A stretch of DNA of 64,000 nt. Source: Gymnopus androsaceus JB14 (taxonomy: Eukaryota; Basidiomycota; Agaricomycetes; Agaricales; Omphalotaceae). Under the pieces are notes generated by a model. It had not been told where the DNA came from, ran no database searches, and saw only the letters and a list, made by a program, of their open reading frames with translations. The DNA is taken from contig ML769447.1 in the NCBI GenBank assembly GCA_009733575.1, forward strand, positions 62,001 through 126,000. The letters run 5' to 3'. Of the stretch, positions 33,294-44,446 are shown one piece after another; within the stretch, counting starts at the first letter, position 1; each line of letters starts with the position of its first letter. Position numbers and translations under genes: made by a program.

Positions 33294-36200
33294 ATGTCAA
33301 CTAGTCCAAGCAGTGTCTCGATTCCGAGGTTTCCCGAGGACAACCAGCTTGATGGTGATAAAAATTGGTGCACATATAAGCGCAAATGTATACTCACATT
33401 GAAAGCGAGGAGCCTATTACCATACATCGAAGGAAAAATTACGCAACCATTACCAATACCTACTGCTACTTCTACCACCACTACCACTGCTCCAACTCAA
33501 ACTCCGATCTGGAGTAACATGCCTCTCTACGAAGAATGGATTGCCTGAGATGCCACAGCAACAAGCATCATTGTTACAAATGTCTGAGACCCAGTTGGAG
33601 TTGGAATCAAAGAAGAGAAGTTGTCAGCCAAAATCTGGAAGTTTCTAACTGAGAAATACAAAAAACGAGTTGAACAATGCATTCACCTTGCCAATACAGC
33701 TCTCCAGTCCCATACATACGAACCAGATTTGACCACAATGGAAGATCATGAGAAAAAGATGAAAAACCTTCTATGTACACTCACAGACTATGGGGGAATA
33801 TGCAATGACACTCAGTTCTGCCTCATCCTTGTAGCTTCTCTTTCACTGGATTGGAAACAGGATACCAGGAACGTCCCCGGAACCTCCAGTGAAGATGCGT
33901 TCATGTTCCTACACAGCCTATACCTTGAGAAACAACAAGAATGAGAGTCGAGTGAAAGGGATGAGAAGCACGTAAAGGCATTAATGGCGAAGCAGAGTAC
34001 CTTAGTCGCAGCCACAGACACCCAACAAAGGAACCATGATCTACTCTGCAGCAACTGCAGTAAACACGGTCACACACATCCCCAATGCTGGTCGAAAGGT
34101 GGTGGTGCCGAGGGTGAAGCTCCAAAAAACTGGCGATTCCGAAAGCCTAACAACCCCAATTCAAATCCAAACCCCAACTCAGGCAATGTTAATGCAGCCT
34201 TGGTAGCAGCTGACCCTGAACCTAGCCAACTCTATGTCCTCTCCACTGATCCAATGGGTGGGTCTCCTATACCAATACCAATAGCTGGTCCTGACATATT
34301 GCTATCTAGACATGAGCCTTCCCTGGTGATTGAAAGGAGCAATGAGTCAGATGGACTAGCAGGTATATGTAGAGACCTACCTATACACTGTAACCTAGTC
34401 CCCAATGTAATCAACTGCAGCCTTTGTCATGGCAATACACGTGAACTCCCAAAGACATATATTGACTCAGGAGCGACAGAACACTGCTGGATGTCGAAGG
34501 ACGATTTCATCATGTTCACAGAGATCAGAGGGCAGAAAGGAAGCAGCGCTGTAGCAGGTGATGCAGGACAGTTTGATATCTGGGGCATTGGCACAGTTCA
34601 ATTCAAGACTAGGGATGGAGGAAAGCCAAAGATCATATGGCCCAAGAACATGAAATACATACCTTCATTTAATCAAAACCTCATATTGCTCTCTGCAATG
34701 GACTCCCGTCAATGTAAAGGGAACTGGGGTGATGGGATGCTTGAAGTTTGAGATAACCGGGGTGACCTAGTGATGTGTGGGAGAGGCAAAGGAAGGATGT
34801 ATAAAGTTAAAAGGTTAGACCTTTGGGCAAATCTTGCCAGATCGCATGAGCAACCTACAGATGCTGCCACCTGGCATAGGAGACTTGGGCATGTTGGAAT
34901 CCCCCGAATCTTGCGGATGGCGAATTGAAACTTGGTTGATGGATTGAATATCATGACAAAGTCAACAATCGGGATGTGAGAAGCTTGCTTGTATGGCAAA
35001 GCAATGTGTAGACCATTTGACGAAGAAGTTACTCACGAGACAGATGTTCTCGAGAGAGTCCACATGGATCTCTGGGGTCCAGCGCAGACACCGAGCTGGG
35101 GGGGAGCAAAATACCTGATGATTTGTTCAGATGGTCACTCGTCAGTGAAAATCCCATGTTTCCTATCCTACAGGACAAACGAGTGGTAACAACAGTCAAG
35201 GAGTTCCATAAATATTGGGTAATGGCTGAGACCCAGACTGGAAAGCAGATTCACATAATCCGCGTAGATGGTGGAAGGGAATTCGACAACACACTGATGG
35301 ATGCATACTGTGCTGAATGGGGTATAGTCATCAAGAAAATACCTCCATATTCATCTGCTGCTAACAGTATGGCTGAACACATGAATCGAACAGTAATTTC
35401 AGGAGTGCGCACCATGCTAGAAGATTCCAATATGCCCGCATCCTTCTGGGCAGAAGCTGCAAGCATGTTCCTCTACGTGGATAACTTTGTTCCATCATCT
35501 CGATTCCCTGATGACGTACTGCTTGAAGTCTGGACGGAAAGGCGACAAGACGTGTCCCACCTACGTCCATTTGGATGTGACTGTTGGGCCACGCTGCCGG
35601 AGGTGAGGAAGACTGGGAAACTTTCCAGACAGGCAGTGAAAGGAAAGCTCCTAGGGTATATGGGGCAACAAGGGTACAGGATTTGGGTGCCAGAATGGAG
35701 GAAAATAATGGAATCGAGAGATGTTCAGTTTGAGGAGGGAGTGAGTCATCACACAGTCAAGAGGAATGTTGTTGAGCTTGAAGCCAGTGTGGACAGAGAG
35801 GAGCAAGATAACAAGACCATTTTTGATTGGGGGCTTAAATCCATTGACAGCGTAAAATGATCGAGTTAGATCCGTCCCCAAGGATGCTGCAATGCCAAGG
35901 AGTCACTCCCAGAACTCCTCCCCTCTCTTGTCTTCTCCATCCTCCAATCCACCATCTCTGCAGAAGCCAGCACCTACTTGGATGCTCCGGGACCGGCCCA
36001 ACCAGACCAATCTCAATGTTGATGCCCTGGTTAGACAGCAGATGGGTTGGAATGGTAATAGACCAGAATCAGGTGTGTCTGCTCCAGAAACCATGCTTGC
36101 AATGGTAGCATGAAATCCTTGGGCTTTTGCTTCATTGACCACAGACCTGTATATTCCGAAATCATTTAGTCAGGCAATGAAGTGACCAGAACTGTGGATA

Positions 36201-37721
36201 CCAGCAATGGAAACCGAGTACAACACTCTACTGGAAAAGGGTGTCAAACTACCTCCAGGAACCAACCTGACAAAGGGGAGATGGGTATACGCTATCAAGT
36301 GGACAGTCAATGGCAAAGTTGACAAGTGGAAAGCTAGATGGGTAGCCCAGGGATTCACACAGGTTTTTGGATGAGACTATGGCAAAACATATGGCAGCAT
36401 TGCGAGGTTCAAATCACTATGAATCATAATTGCAATAATTGTTATACTATGCCTTTCGTTCTTCCATGTTGACTTCAAAGCAGCCTTCCTTAACAGCCCA
36501 ATCACACATGATGTATATGGAGCAACCTCATGGGTTTATTAAAGCTGGTCAGGAACACCTTGTCTGTAAACTGAGACGGACTATCTATGGCCTCAAGCAA
36601 GGTTTGCATGACTGGCAGGAACCCTGGGGAAGGCATACTGAGAGGGTGGTTACATGACTTTGAATGCTGATCCATCAGTCTGTGTCCGGAAGGCAAACGG
36701 GATATACACAATCCATGGGACATACAGAGATGATGTCTTCGGTGGAACAGCAGGAGAGAAGAGCAAAATTGTGGAAGAACTCAGAAAACGGTGGGAATTG
36801 AACAAGGTTGGAAACGGGACGCTCCTTGGTGTTCAAATCACACAGGATACTAGGACTGGGAGTATTACTTTATCACAAAAGGTCTATTTCAAAAAGATAA
36901 TTGACCATTTTGGATTTCAGAATGTGCGACTATGCCACACTCCTTTGCCTCCAGGCATTAAACTTCAGGAATCGCCTTCCCCATTACCTGAGGAGGAACA
37001 GCAGTTCATGGAAGGGAAGCCATATAGGGAGTTTGTTGGCTGCGTGATGTGGGGCCAGGGGTTGACCTGCCCAGACATCTCCTTTGCTGCAGGTCTACTA
37101 GCGTGATACCAAATAAACCCTGGTTGAAGCCACTGGGATTGTGTGGAATGGCTGGCAGGGTACATTAAGTGGTCAATTCACTACGTGATCACCTACAGAC
37201 CACTGTCACCAGTAGAAACGCCGGACAGCAGTCTCCAACCCTTAGGTTTTTTGGATATGGACCATGGTGGGTGTCAAGACACTAGGTGCTCAACTGGGAG
37301 CTATGTCTACTTTATGGCTGGAGGCCCAGTTTGTTGGAGCTTGAAACAGCAGCAGGCTGTAATGCGGTCTACCACAGGTGCGGAATATATTGGGCTGGCA
37401 GTTGCATCCGATTAGGCTGTCTGGTTGAACTCATTCCTATCCAAGGCCAACCTACCACTACAGTATCCCATTGAAATCCGAAATGATTGCACGGGCACGG
37501 TTGCGCAGACTCAGAACGCCAAAAGACTAGCTGCAGTGAAGAGTGTTGACATGGCATTCCACAGCATTCAGGAGAGAGTAGAGAAGAAGAGGATTATAGT
37601 GAAGCAGATTAGATCTGAAGAGAATATGGCAGATGTTTTGACGAAGTCATTAGGGCCTGCGGCACTCAGGAAGTGTGTTCACGCACTAGGCTTGGATTGT
37701 ACGGATCGGGGGGAGTGTTAG
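33294..37721 (+). pseudogene. Copia gag-pol polyprotein (broken by stops)
   Basis: Single frame-like run: gag (WCTYKRKCILTLKARSLLP), zinc knuckle CSNCSKHGHTHPQC (near 34055), protease D-S-G-A (34470), integrase (WHRRLGHVG; ERVHMDLWGP; RVDGGREF), RT (GRWVYAIKWTVNGK; HVDFKAAFLNS; IYGLKQG) and RNase H ending ADVLTKSLG. In-frame stops: TGA at 33546, 33584, 33942, 34749, 34926, 34977, 36183, 36372, 36420 and 37104, and TAG at 37413. There are also a few frame changes (near 35190, 35858 and 36657). Most TGA codons fall where family context suggests Arg, and the TAG fits Gln, so C-to-T decay is likely. Confidence 0.85.
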
Positions 37722-38010
37722 AGTAAGATCCATATGTGTGCTTTGACATTTCCTTTTATAGTACCTATGGTTCCCATTTCATTTATTTACTTCCGCTCAC
37801 GCTGCTTACCAATAACTATCTAGTTCCTAGGATATAGGCAGTAGCTTGGTACAGCCTCACCTCAGTTGATCTATCGCTGTTCAACTGAGGTGAGTACTAC
37901 TTATTACTTCATAACTTATGTATGCTGACATCACATTAGTGACTTCATTTACAGGTACATATATTAATATAGTTGATCTATCACTGTTCAACTGAGTTAC
38001 TTCGTTTACA
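37716..38010 (+). repeat. Copia 3' LTR
   Basis: 295 bp, pair of 32953-33247, followed by AGCTT. Confidence 0.92.
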
Positions 38011-38015
38011 AGCTT

Positions 38016-38419
38016 TAATATAAGCTTTGATCCATAGTTGAGCCCAACTGCTCCTATTAAAACTCATTTGTGATCTACGTACACATATCTGCCCAGTGGT
38101 TTTCCATTAGCACTCATTCCAAATCCAATCAAACACATTCCAAACTGGTAAAATGGTCCAACAATCCTGTTTTTCACTTTGTGAGAAGCAAACACGACAC
38201 ACTCTAACACATCTTGAGTCTTGAAACTTGAAAAGAAATTTCTCGTTGGAATGATATCTAGATTTAGTATCTGCCAGCTGTGAAATTTAGCAGGGGACAG
38301 GTTGCAAGGAGGATAGATACATCTTTAGATTGAAATAGGACTTGATGAATTTTCATATCCAAGTAAGGAAAAAAGTTGAAGTATACTGTGACTCATCATT
38401 GTGCCTAGGTAGCCTCTTG
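38016..38419. other. Interior of the large element right of copia
   Basis: Continuation of the sequence cut by copia, then AT-rich DNA up to the satellite array. No gene or boundary identified. Confidence 0.3.
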
Positions 38420-39335
38420 AGTATTGAGCTTCATCTCAAGCACTCAAGCTTGTGACTAGCCTCATCTCAACTGCTATGCCTTGTAACTAATTCAATTTCA
38501 ATTATCATAGCCTATGACTAGCCCCATGTCAAGCACTTAGGCTTGTGACTGGTCCCATCTCAAGCAGTACAGCTTGTGACTACCTACCTCTCAAGTGCTA
38601 AGACTTGTGACTTGCTCTGTTTCAAGCAGTAAGGCTTGTTACTAGCTCCATCTCAAGCACTATGGCTTGTGACTCTTGCTATCTCAAGTGCTATGACTTC
38701 TGACTATCTATCTCTCAAGTGCTAAGGCTTGGAACTAGCTCCCTCTCAAGCACTAAGGCTTATGACTAGCTCTGTTCAAGTACTAAGGCTTGTAACTAAC
38801 TCTATCTCAAGAACTAAAGCTTGTGACTTGCCCCAATCTCAAGTACTATGGCTTGTGACTAGCTTCATCTCAAGTGCTAAAGCTTGTGACTAGCCCTGTT
38901 CAAGTGCTAAGGCTTGTGACTAGCTCTCAAGTGCTGAGGCATGTGACTAGCTTCATCTCAAGTACTAAAGCTTGTGACTAGCTCTGTTCAAGCACTAAGG
39001 CTTGTGACTAGCTCCATCTCAAGCACTGAGGCTTGTGACTAGCTTCATCTCAAGTGTTAAAGCTTGTGACTCGCCTCATCTCTAGCACCAAGGCTTGCAA
39101 CTACCTATCTCTCAAGTGCTAAGGCTTGTGACTAGCTCCATCTCAAGTGCATAAGCTTGTGACTAGCCTCATCTCAACTGACATGCCTTGTAACAAGTTC
39201 AATTTCAAATATCATAGCTTATGACTAGCTCTATCTCAAGCCCTAAAGCTTGTAACTTGCCCCATCTCAAGCACTCTCGCTTGTGACTACCTATCTCTCA
39301 AGTGCTAAGGCTTGTGACTAGCTTCATCTCAATTT
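38420..39335 (-). repeat. Tandem array of ~31-bp units, right
   Basis: About 29 degenerate units (TAAGGCTTGTGACTAGCTC followed by CATCTCAAGTGC), the inverted form of the array at 19640-20434. It is slightly longer than the left array, with different unit order, as expected for unequal change after the element formed. Confidence 0.85.
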
Positions 39336-40877
39336 TCAGCTCATGTCAAATATCTCTAAATGCACATAATTACTGAGCTACTGGTATTCACTCTATACTG
39401 AATCTTTCAATGTGACAAACAATCTTTTTGGCTCCTACTTTTCATTTACTGTACTTTTTATTACTTTTCCTTGACTTTTCCTATTATCCTTTCAAACTTA
39501 TACTTAAACCTACCTGTCAGTTGCAATGAATCTTATCCTTACCTTACTTCTATCAGCCTACCATCTGTTTTTACTATTTTCTACCCCTCTTACACTGATA
39601 TTACACAGTGAAACACTTCCTTGTAAGTTTCCTGTAACTCTCCTCCATTCCTACCCCCTACTGCTATCAATTACTGTAAACTTACAGGTAACTCCTTGTG
39701 TGACCAATAAGCCTTCTGTAAGTTTTCTTATAAATTTTTCCAACTTATGTTTTACTTACTGATACTGAACTACTATGTAAAATTGCCATTTTAAATCCAA
39801 CTTACAATACTGTAGCATTTTAAGCACTTCGTAAGTCACAGGTCACAGGGCATCCAAATTTTACGAACTGTCACACCATGTCGCAGGTCACACAGGGGGT
39901 CTACAAAAATTTGAGCAATTTCAACCCAAAAATTGCGGCCTGCAGCACCAAATTTCATATCTTTTCCACTAAAATTTCGGGTGTCACAGGTTGTGCTCTA
40001 TGCCTACGAGAAGAAATATTTGTACAATTTGTCACAGTAACAGGCCCTTACGAAGTGCTCAAAATGGGACAGTAATATTACTTTCTATAAACTTTATTGT
40101 AAATTTCCTGTAAGTTATTTGTATCGTTACTGCAAGTAGTATAAATTACTTGAAACCTACAGGCAGAATCACAGCCAACTTCTTGCTTAGCAAGATCACT
40201 GTAAATAACCTGCAAGTTGCCTGCATCATTATTGTAATTTATGTAAATTACTGGAAACTTTACAGTTAGAATTACAGCCAACTTCTCATGTGACATGTTC
40301 ACTCTGTAAATTTCCTGTAAGTTGCCTGTATCATTACTGTAAGTTGTTTAAATTACTGGAAACTGACAGGTAAACTTACAGTTAACTTTTTGTGTGACAC
40401 AATCACTCTGCAAGTATCCTAGTAAGTTGTCTATGTTACAATCATATTAGTCTGAAGTAATAACTATAACTGTAAGTTTACTGTAATTTGCCCCAAAGTT
40501 TTCCTACAAGTTTCTCAAGTTACAGGAAACTTTTTGGCAAGCTTACAGAAGACTTTTTGTGTGACAAAATCACCCTGTAAATCAACTGTAAATTTCTTAT
40601 ATGTATCCAATCTTACAAAGATATTACAGGGAACAAGAAATCCCTGTAAGTTTCTTGTAAGTGAAAGCAGCTTACAGTAAAACTTCTTATGTGACAAAAT
40701 AACTTCATAAGTTTCCTGTAGGTAATCTATGTTACAGGAATCTTACTAGAAAAAATTTTTTCCTGTAAGTTCCATGTAAATCAAAAATTTTGCAGGAAAC
40801 TTCTGTAAAAGTCCGGTCCCCATAAATTTACTGTAAGTTTCCCATAAGTCGCAAATCTTATGGGGTTTTGCCCGGTG
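39336..40877 (-). repeat. Right terminal inverted repeat, outer arm
   Basis: Inverted match of 18373-19639 apart from the MITE at 39810-40072 and small indels. It ends ...GGGGTTTTGCCCGGTG followed by TGA. Confidence 0.85.
39810..40072. mobile_element. TA-flanked MITE, 263 bp, inserted in the right arm
   Basis: Ends CTGTAGCATTTTAAGCACTT and, inverted, CTGTCCCATTTTGAGCACTT, both continuing CGTAAG. TA at 39808-39809 and 40073-40074. The left arm lacks it, so the insertion site can be read directly. Same CTGTNNCATTT ends as 23961-24350. Confidence 0.88.
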
Positions 40878-40880
40878 TGA

Positions 40881-41410
40881 GATTTTTCCAAATCAGATCT
40901 GCCAGAGTGAAAATGTAGCAGAGACAAGGATCACTGTTTTGACTAGAGTTACTTAGAAGAGTGCTGAGAAGGGGTGCAATAAAATCTTACAGTGAATTGT
41001 AAGTGCATTGGGAATACAGTATAACAAGAGCAAACGAAGAACGAGAGTAATTCGATATCTTGATAGGTAGGTAATACAAGTACAAATATACATACAAGTA
41101 TGAAAGAAACGAAATGCAAGGATGATTCGAACTTTTGAGGTAAGCAGCTGGAACGATGTGTCCTGGACGTCTCTCCTCCTCCTCCCTCCGCTACCATTAC
41201 CGTTCATCAAATCAAACCTAACCCAACCCATAAAACCTATGCCTTATTCCAACCCGAACCCAAGTTACCCAACGCCGCGAGTCCTCCGGGGCACCTGCAC
41301 CTCTTTGGTTTCCTTCCCTCCCTCTCTCCTTCACCCGAGCCTCTTCCCTTCCCTTCCCTCGTACATTCCCTTCAACTCCCGTAATCATAATTCCTCATCT
41401 CCTCCCGTCA
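40881..41410. other. Flank between large element and nucleoporin-like gene
   Basis: No gene supportable. Parts of 41030-41110 (gataggtaggtaatacaagtac) resemble, inverted, 61395-61490, which lies just after the right nucleoporin-like copy. The duplicated unit therefore includes 3' flank. Confidence 0.4.
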
Positions 41411-41414
41411 CTAC

Positions 41415-43128
41415 TCAGAACCGTATAGGATTCGGATTCGGAGGCTGAGCTGAAAACGAAAACGGCGCACTCGCACTCCCTCCGCCTCCTGCGCTATTCG
41501 ACCCAAAGATCCCTCCCGTACCCGAACTCGAACCCGTTGTTGGTGCCGCGGAACCAAAGATCCCACCTCCTCCCGTGCCCAATGTACCCGTCGTCGAGCC
41601 AAACATACTTCCGCCGCCCGTACCCGAACCCGAACCCGTTGAGCCGAAAAGCCCACCACCACCTCCCGTACCTGTCGAACCGAAGATGCCTCCCCCTCCT
41701 CCCCCTGCACTCGTATACCTAGCGCCAGCACTAGGAGATACCCAGTATCTCGTTAGACGTAACATCCCTCGCGTAGGGTGTCGGTCGAAGGGCGAGGGAC
41801 GCTAGACGGAGCTCCTGTAGGAGGGGGTAAGCAGAGTGCGAAGAAAGGGAAAGATAAGGATGAAGCGCAAGAGAGACAGAATGGGACGAGACGGGGATGT
41901 GAAAGAATAGACGTTAAGTTAGGTGGTAGAAGAAGGACAGACATGGAACAAAGCGCGCGCTGCAGGAAAGGAAGGAAAAGGGATTCATTTCGTTTCGTTT
42001 CTAACGTAGACAACAAGCAAGTACGATTCAACGCGCTAGTATGACGAAAAAGGGCGCAAAGCGAAATTCAGAGAGTACAGTGCAACAACGTACCTCGAAG
42101 CTGCATCCCGCAAACTCCGGCTTGCTGCTGAGACTGAGTAGAGTTTCTGTCGTGTATGCAGCAGCACCAGAAGCAGTCCCTCCCGCTCCTCCTCCAGGAT
42201 CTCCACCAAAGATCGACGATCCCGCCCCTGTTGCTGTATTACCGAATAATGTTGAAGTAGAATGAGAGGAAGACGAGCTGGATGTATTTGAGACAGAAGA
42301 ACCAAGACCGAACAACGTGCTCGTGCTCGAGGAAGACGTGCTAGCAGTAGAGGTAGAAGCGTAATTGGTACTATCCATCTTCACAGCTCCCTGTGGAGGA
42401 TGTATCCTCCCAGCTAGGTACGCATGGTATCGGAGCTCCTAGAACGCATCATCAGGTCAGCCTACCGTCCGACTCCCAAGCCATGCCAAGCCACCTACCT
42501 CGGGACTAAAAGCACTAAACCCTTCCTGTGCTTGCGCACTAATACTCTGTAACCGATCCTCGATACCGGTACCGCTACTACTAGCAGAAACTCTCGTCTC
42601 AGTAAACTCGTGCCATTGGGGGAGGCGAGTTGGATCCGCTGGTGGATTGGAAGCCGGGGTTGTTGTCGTTAGCCCTGTAGTGTAGCGTTAGCGATGGTGA
42701 GGCTGCAGGAGGAGGAGAAGGAGGAGTAGCGTACCCAGACCTGGTATATCTCCCGACGAGGAGGAAGAAGCCCCCGCGCCCGATGGATCAGCCGGCGCCA
42801 TCGTAGGCTGGAAGCTTGACGCGAGAGACATTGGCGCGGGGGGTAATTGACCAGTGGTTTGGTATGCATGGAGGTAGGTTGTTATGCGGAGTTCCTGCGT
42901 AGACGTTAACATTAGATCGTACCGCCTAGCATGCTTGCCTAGGCAGCTAACCTCAAAAGACCGTTCCCCTCCTCCTGCATCACCTAGTTGACCCGAAGAA
43001 GACGACGCCCCAGACCCAAGCACCTCTGGTACACACATGAATTGTAGCATTTCCCTTCCTGCGCCTGCTGCTCCTACTCCTGCTCCCGCGCCGACTCCAG
43101 CCACAGTGGCACTGGACCCGAATACCAT
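41415..43128 (-). CDS. FG-repeat nucleoporin-like protein
   Basis: Exon 1 (42952-43128) encodes 59 residues from MVFGSSATV to RSFE. The next exons continue ELRITTYLHAYQTTGQLPP, then FSAFSPE joined to ELRYHAYLAGRIHPPQ, a Ser-rich part with TLFGLGSS, STLFGNT and SIFGGD, then FAGCSFE joined to ELRLASLA. The C-terminal part is a run of GGIFGS, GLFGST and SMFGST repeats ending FSFSAQPPNPNPIRF. FG/xxFG repeats are the hallmark of nuclear-pore proteins that bind transport receptors, and the (S)FE-ELR-x2-Y segments resemble those of Nup98/Nup116-type proteins (family knowledge). Introns repeatedly fall exactly between FE and ELR. The last junction (near 41760-41815) leaves a frame conflict I could not solve, so this copy may also be damaged. 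Two more degraded copies are at 13-15.5 kb and 58.8-61.3 kb. Confidence 0.6.
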
Positions 43129-44394
43129 ATTGTGGAATGCGTAATCTTCTCCCGTTTAGCGTAGTGCAATGCAAGAGCAAACTAGTTAACTAGCTTTTTT
43201 GGTTGGTCGGCGATGATCGAGTGTGGAGAGAGTTGTTTTTGGGCGCTAAACCATCGCGCTCACGGCATCAATTTTGCATCAATTGATCGAAGCGCTTGTC
43301 TGCCGGACGCGGCTTATAATCAGATCAGCGCCTATTAGCTTGCTGCTCTCACCACCAACTCACCACCGAATTAGTGAATCAGTCTTTTACTCGCTTACAC
43401 ACTACCCTCACAGAGTTGTGTGCGAGCATCCGCGGGTGTCACTTGTTTAGTTGTCCACCCACGCGGGGCTAAAGCCCAGCCAAACCCCTTCGCAAGTAGT
43501 ACCCCACTTTGTATGTTATTCCTACTTATTCCGAGCAAGCCATAGTCTGGCGTGCCTGCTCTTGTTTACGATCTCTCTGATTCTGAAGCGCTCAAGTAAT
43601 TTCTATATATATACAACTCCAAACCACATTTGGATCAATGCAACGACCATCGACAAGTTATAACCCAAGTGACCTCGAATCGACCTGCTGTACACCACAG
43701 ACATGATGATACGGACAAAAGGACAACGTCATCGGAATTCGGGACAGTGACAAAACAGGACGATGCCAACGTGAAGCCGAGTCCTACCCAGCATCATATC
43801 TCCTCTTCAACAGCTACTACTACTAGCATCAACCTCTTCTGGCCTTCTTCCGCATCAGCGAATTCAAACAGACTGAGGAACCCTTAAACCTTTACGCCGA
43901 CTCAGATACTCCTCAGCAATAGTTACCTCCCCTCCCTTCCTCTCCTCTTCTCACCTTCAACCGCCGCATCTGTTTATGTTGACTGTAGTATACAGTACGT
44001 GCCAGTGGTGGCGCAAACCCAGGTTGTAGTGGTCATGGTGGTGCACTGCACACCCTCTCAAAAACTGGACTGCGCGAATGGTGAATGGAGGAGCCTACAT
44101 GTACAGCGCCGAGTGAGTATCCGTTATGCTCATGCAAGTACGAGCCCTGAGGCCTGAGGGTCCGTTATCGGTTGGCGTCAGCGATGACAAACCCTACTAT
44201 GAAAAAATATCCTATGGCTAGTCGATGCCCATCAACGTTCAATGTTCAAAGGAGGTCTTGCCGGCCTACATAACTGCTAGTGTGGTGTTTACTAATGCTA
44301 CTGGCGACTCGAATGCACTGGCAGCACATTGAATGTCCGCCCAATGGTCTTTTTTCTGGCTCAAATGTGGCCCGGCTATAGAAATAGCCCTCAT
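43129..44394. other. Upstream region of the nucleoporin-like gene, no supported gene
   Basis: Short frames only (for example 43630-43887 plus strand, Thr/Ser-rich) without motifs. Nothing else recognised. Confidence 0.3.
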
Positions 44395-44408
44395 GTAATT
44401 ATTGTCCC

Positions 44409-44446
44409 GGTATTGGTGTATTGGTGTATTGGTGTTTTGGTATTCG
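44409..44446 (+). repeat. Short tandem repeat GGTGTATT-type
   Basis: Four to five imperfect tandem copies of an 8-10 base unit (ggtattggtgtattggtgtattggtgttttggtatt region). Simple minisatellite. Confidence 0.6.

Larger units (their letters stand above)
32953..38010 (+). mobile_element. Ty1/copia LTR retrotransposon with 295-bp LTRs
   Basis: LTRs 32953-33247 and 37716-38010 are both TGTTAG...TTTACA. The 5-bp duplication AGCTT flanks the whole element (32948-32952, 38011-38015). A purine tract GGGGGGAG lies directly before the 3' LTR and a primer-binding-type sequence (ATTATGAGAC) follows the 5' LTR. Domain order gag, protease, integrase, RT, RNase H is that of copia. The LTRs differ at roughly 14 sites, mostly transitions, so it is older than the gypsy copy. 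Confidence 0.95.
18373..40877. mobile_element. 22.5-kb CACTA-like element with ~2-kb terminal inverted repeats
   Basis: The two ends are inverted copies. Left starts CACCAGGTGCAAAACCCC; the right end, read inward, starts CACCGGGCAAAACCCC, then both continue ATAAGATTTGCGACTTATGG. Both ends abut the trinucleotide TGA (18370-18372 and 40878-40880), a likely 3-bp target duplication. A CAC-type terminus with a 3-bp duplication and dense subterminal repeats is characteristic of CACTA/EnSpm elements; this assignment is inference. No transposase was recognised inside, so the element is non-autonomous or its transposase is too decayed to see. The interior holds a degraded membrane-protein gene and several younger insertions (gypsy, copia, hAT-like, MITEs), which account for most of the length. 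Confidence 0.75.

Noticed and set aside
33584..37106. TGA read as an amino acid (alternative code or selenocysteine)
   Set aside because: Host genes here use TGA as a stop (KRE6-like gene ends in TGA), and the copia element also has TAG and frame shifts, so decay explains it better.
18373..40877. Starship, Helitron or KDZ (Kyakuja/Dileera/Zisupton) identity for the large element
   Set aside because: No tyrosine recombinase, Rep-helicase or KDZ transposase frame was seen. Long TIRs argue against Starships and Helitrons, and a 3-bp duplication does not fit what I recall of KDZ elements.
41122..41448. Pro/Ser-rich plus-strand frame near the nucleoporin-like gene
   Set aside because: Low-complexity shadow of the 3' end and flank of the minus-strand FG-repeat gene.
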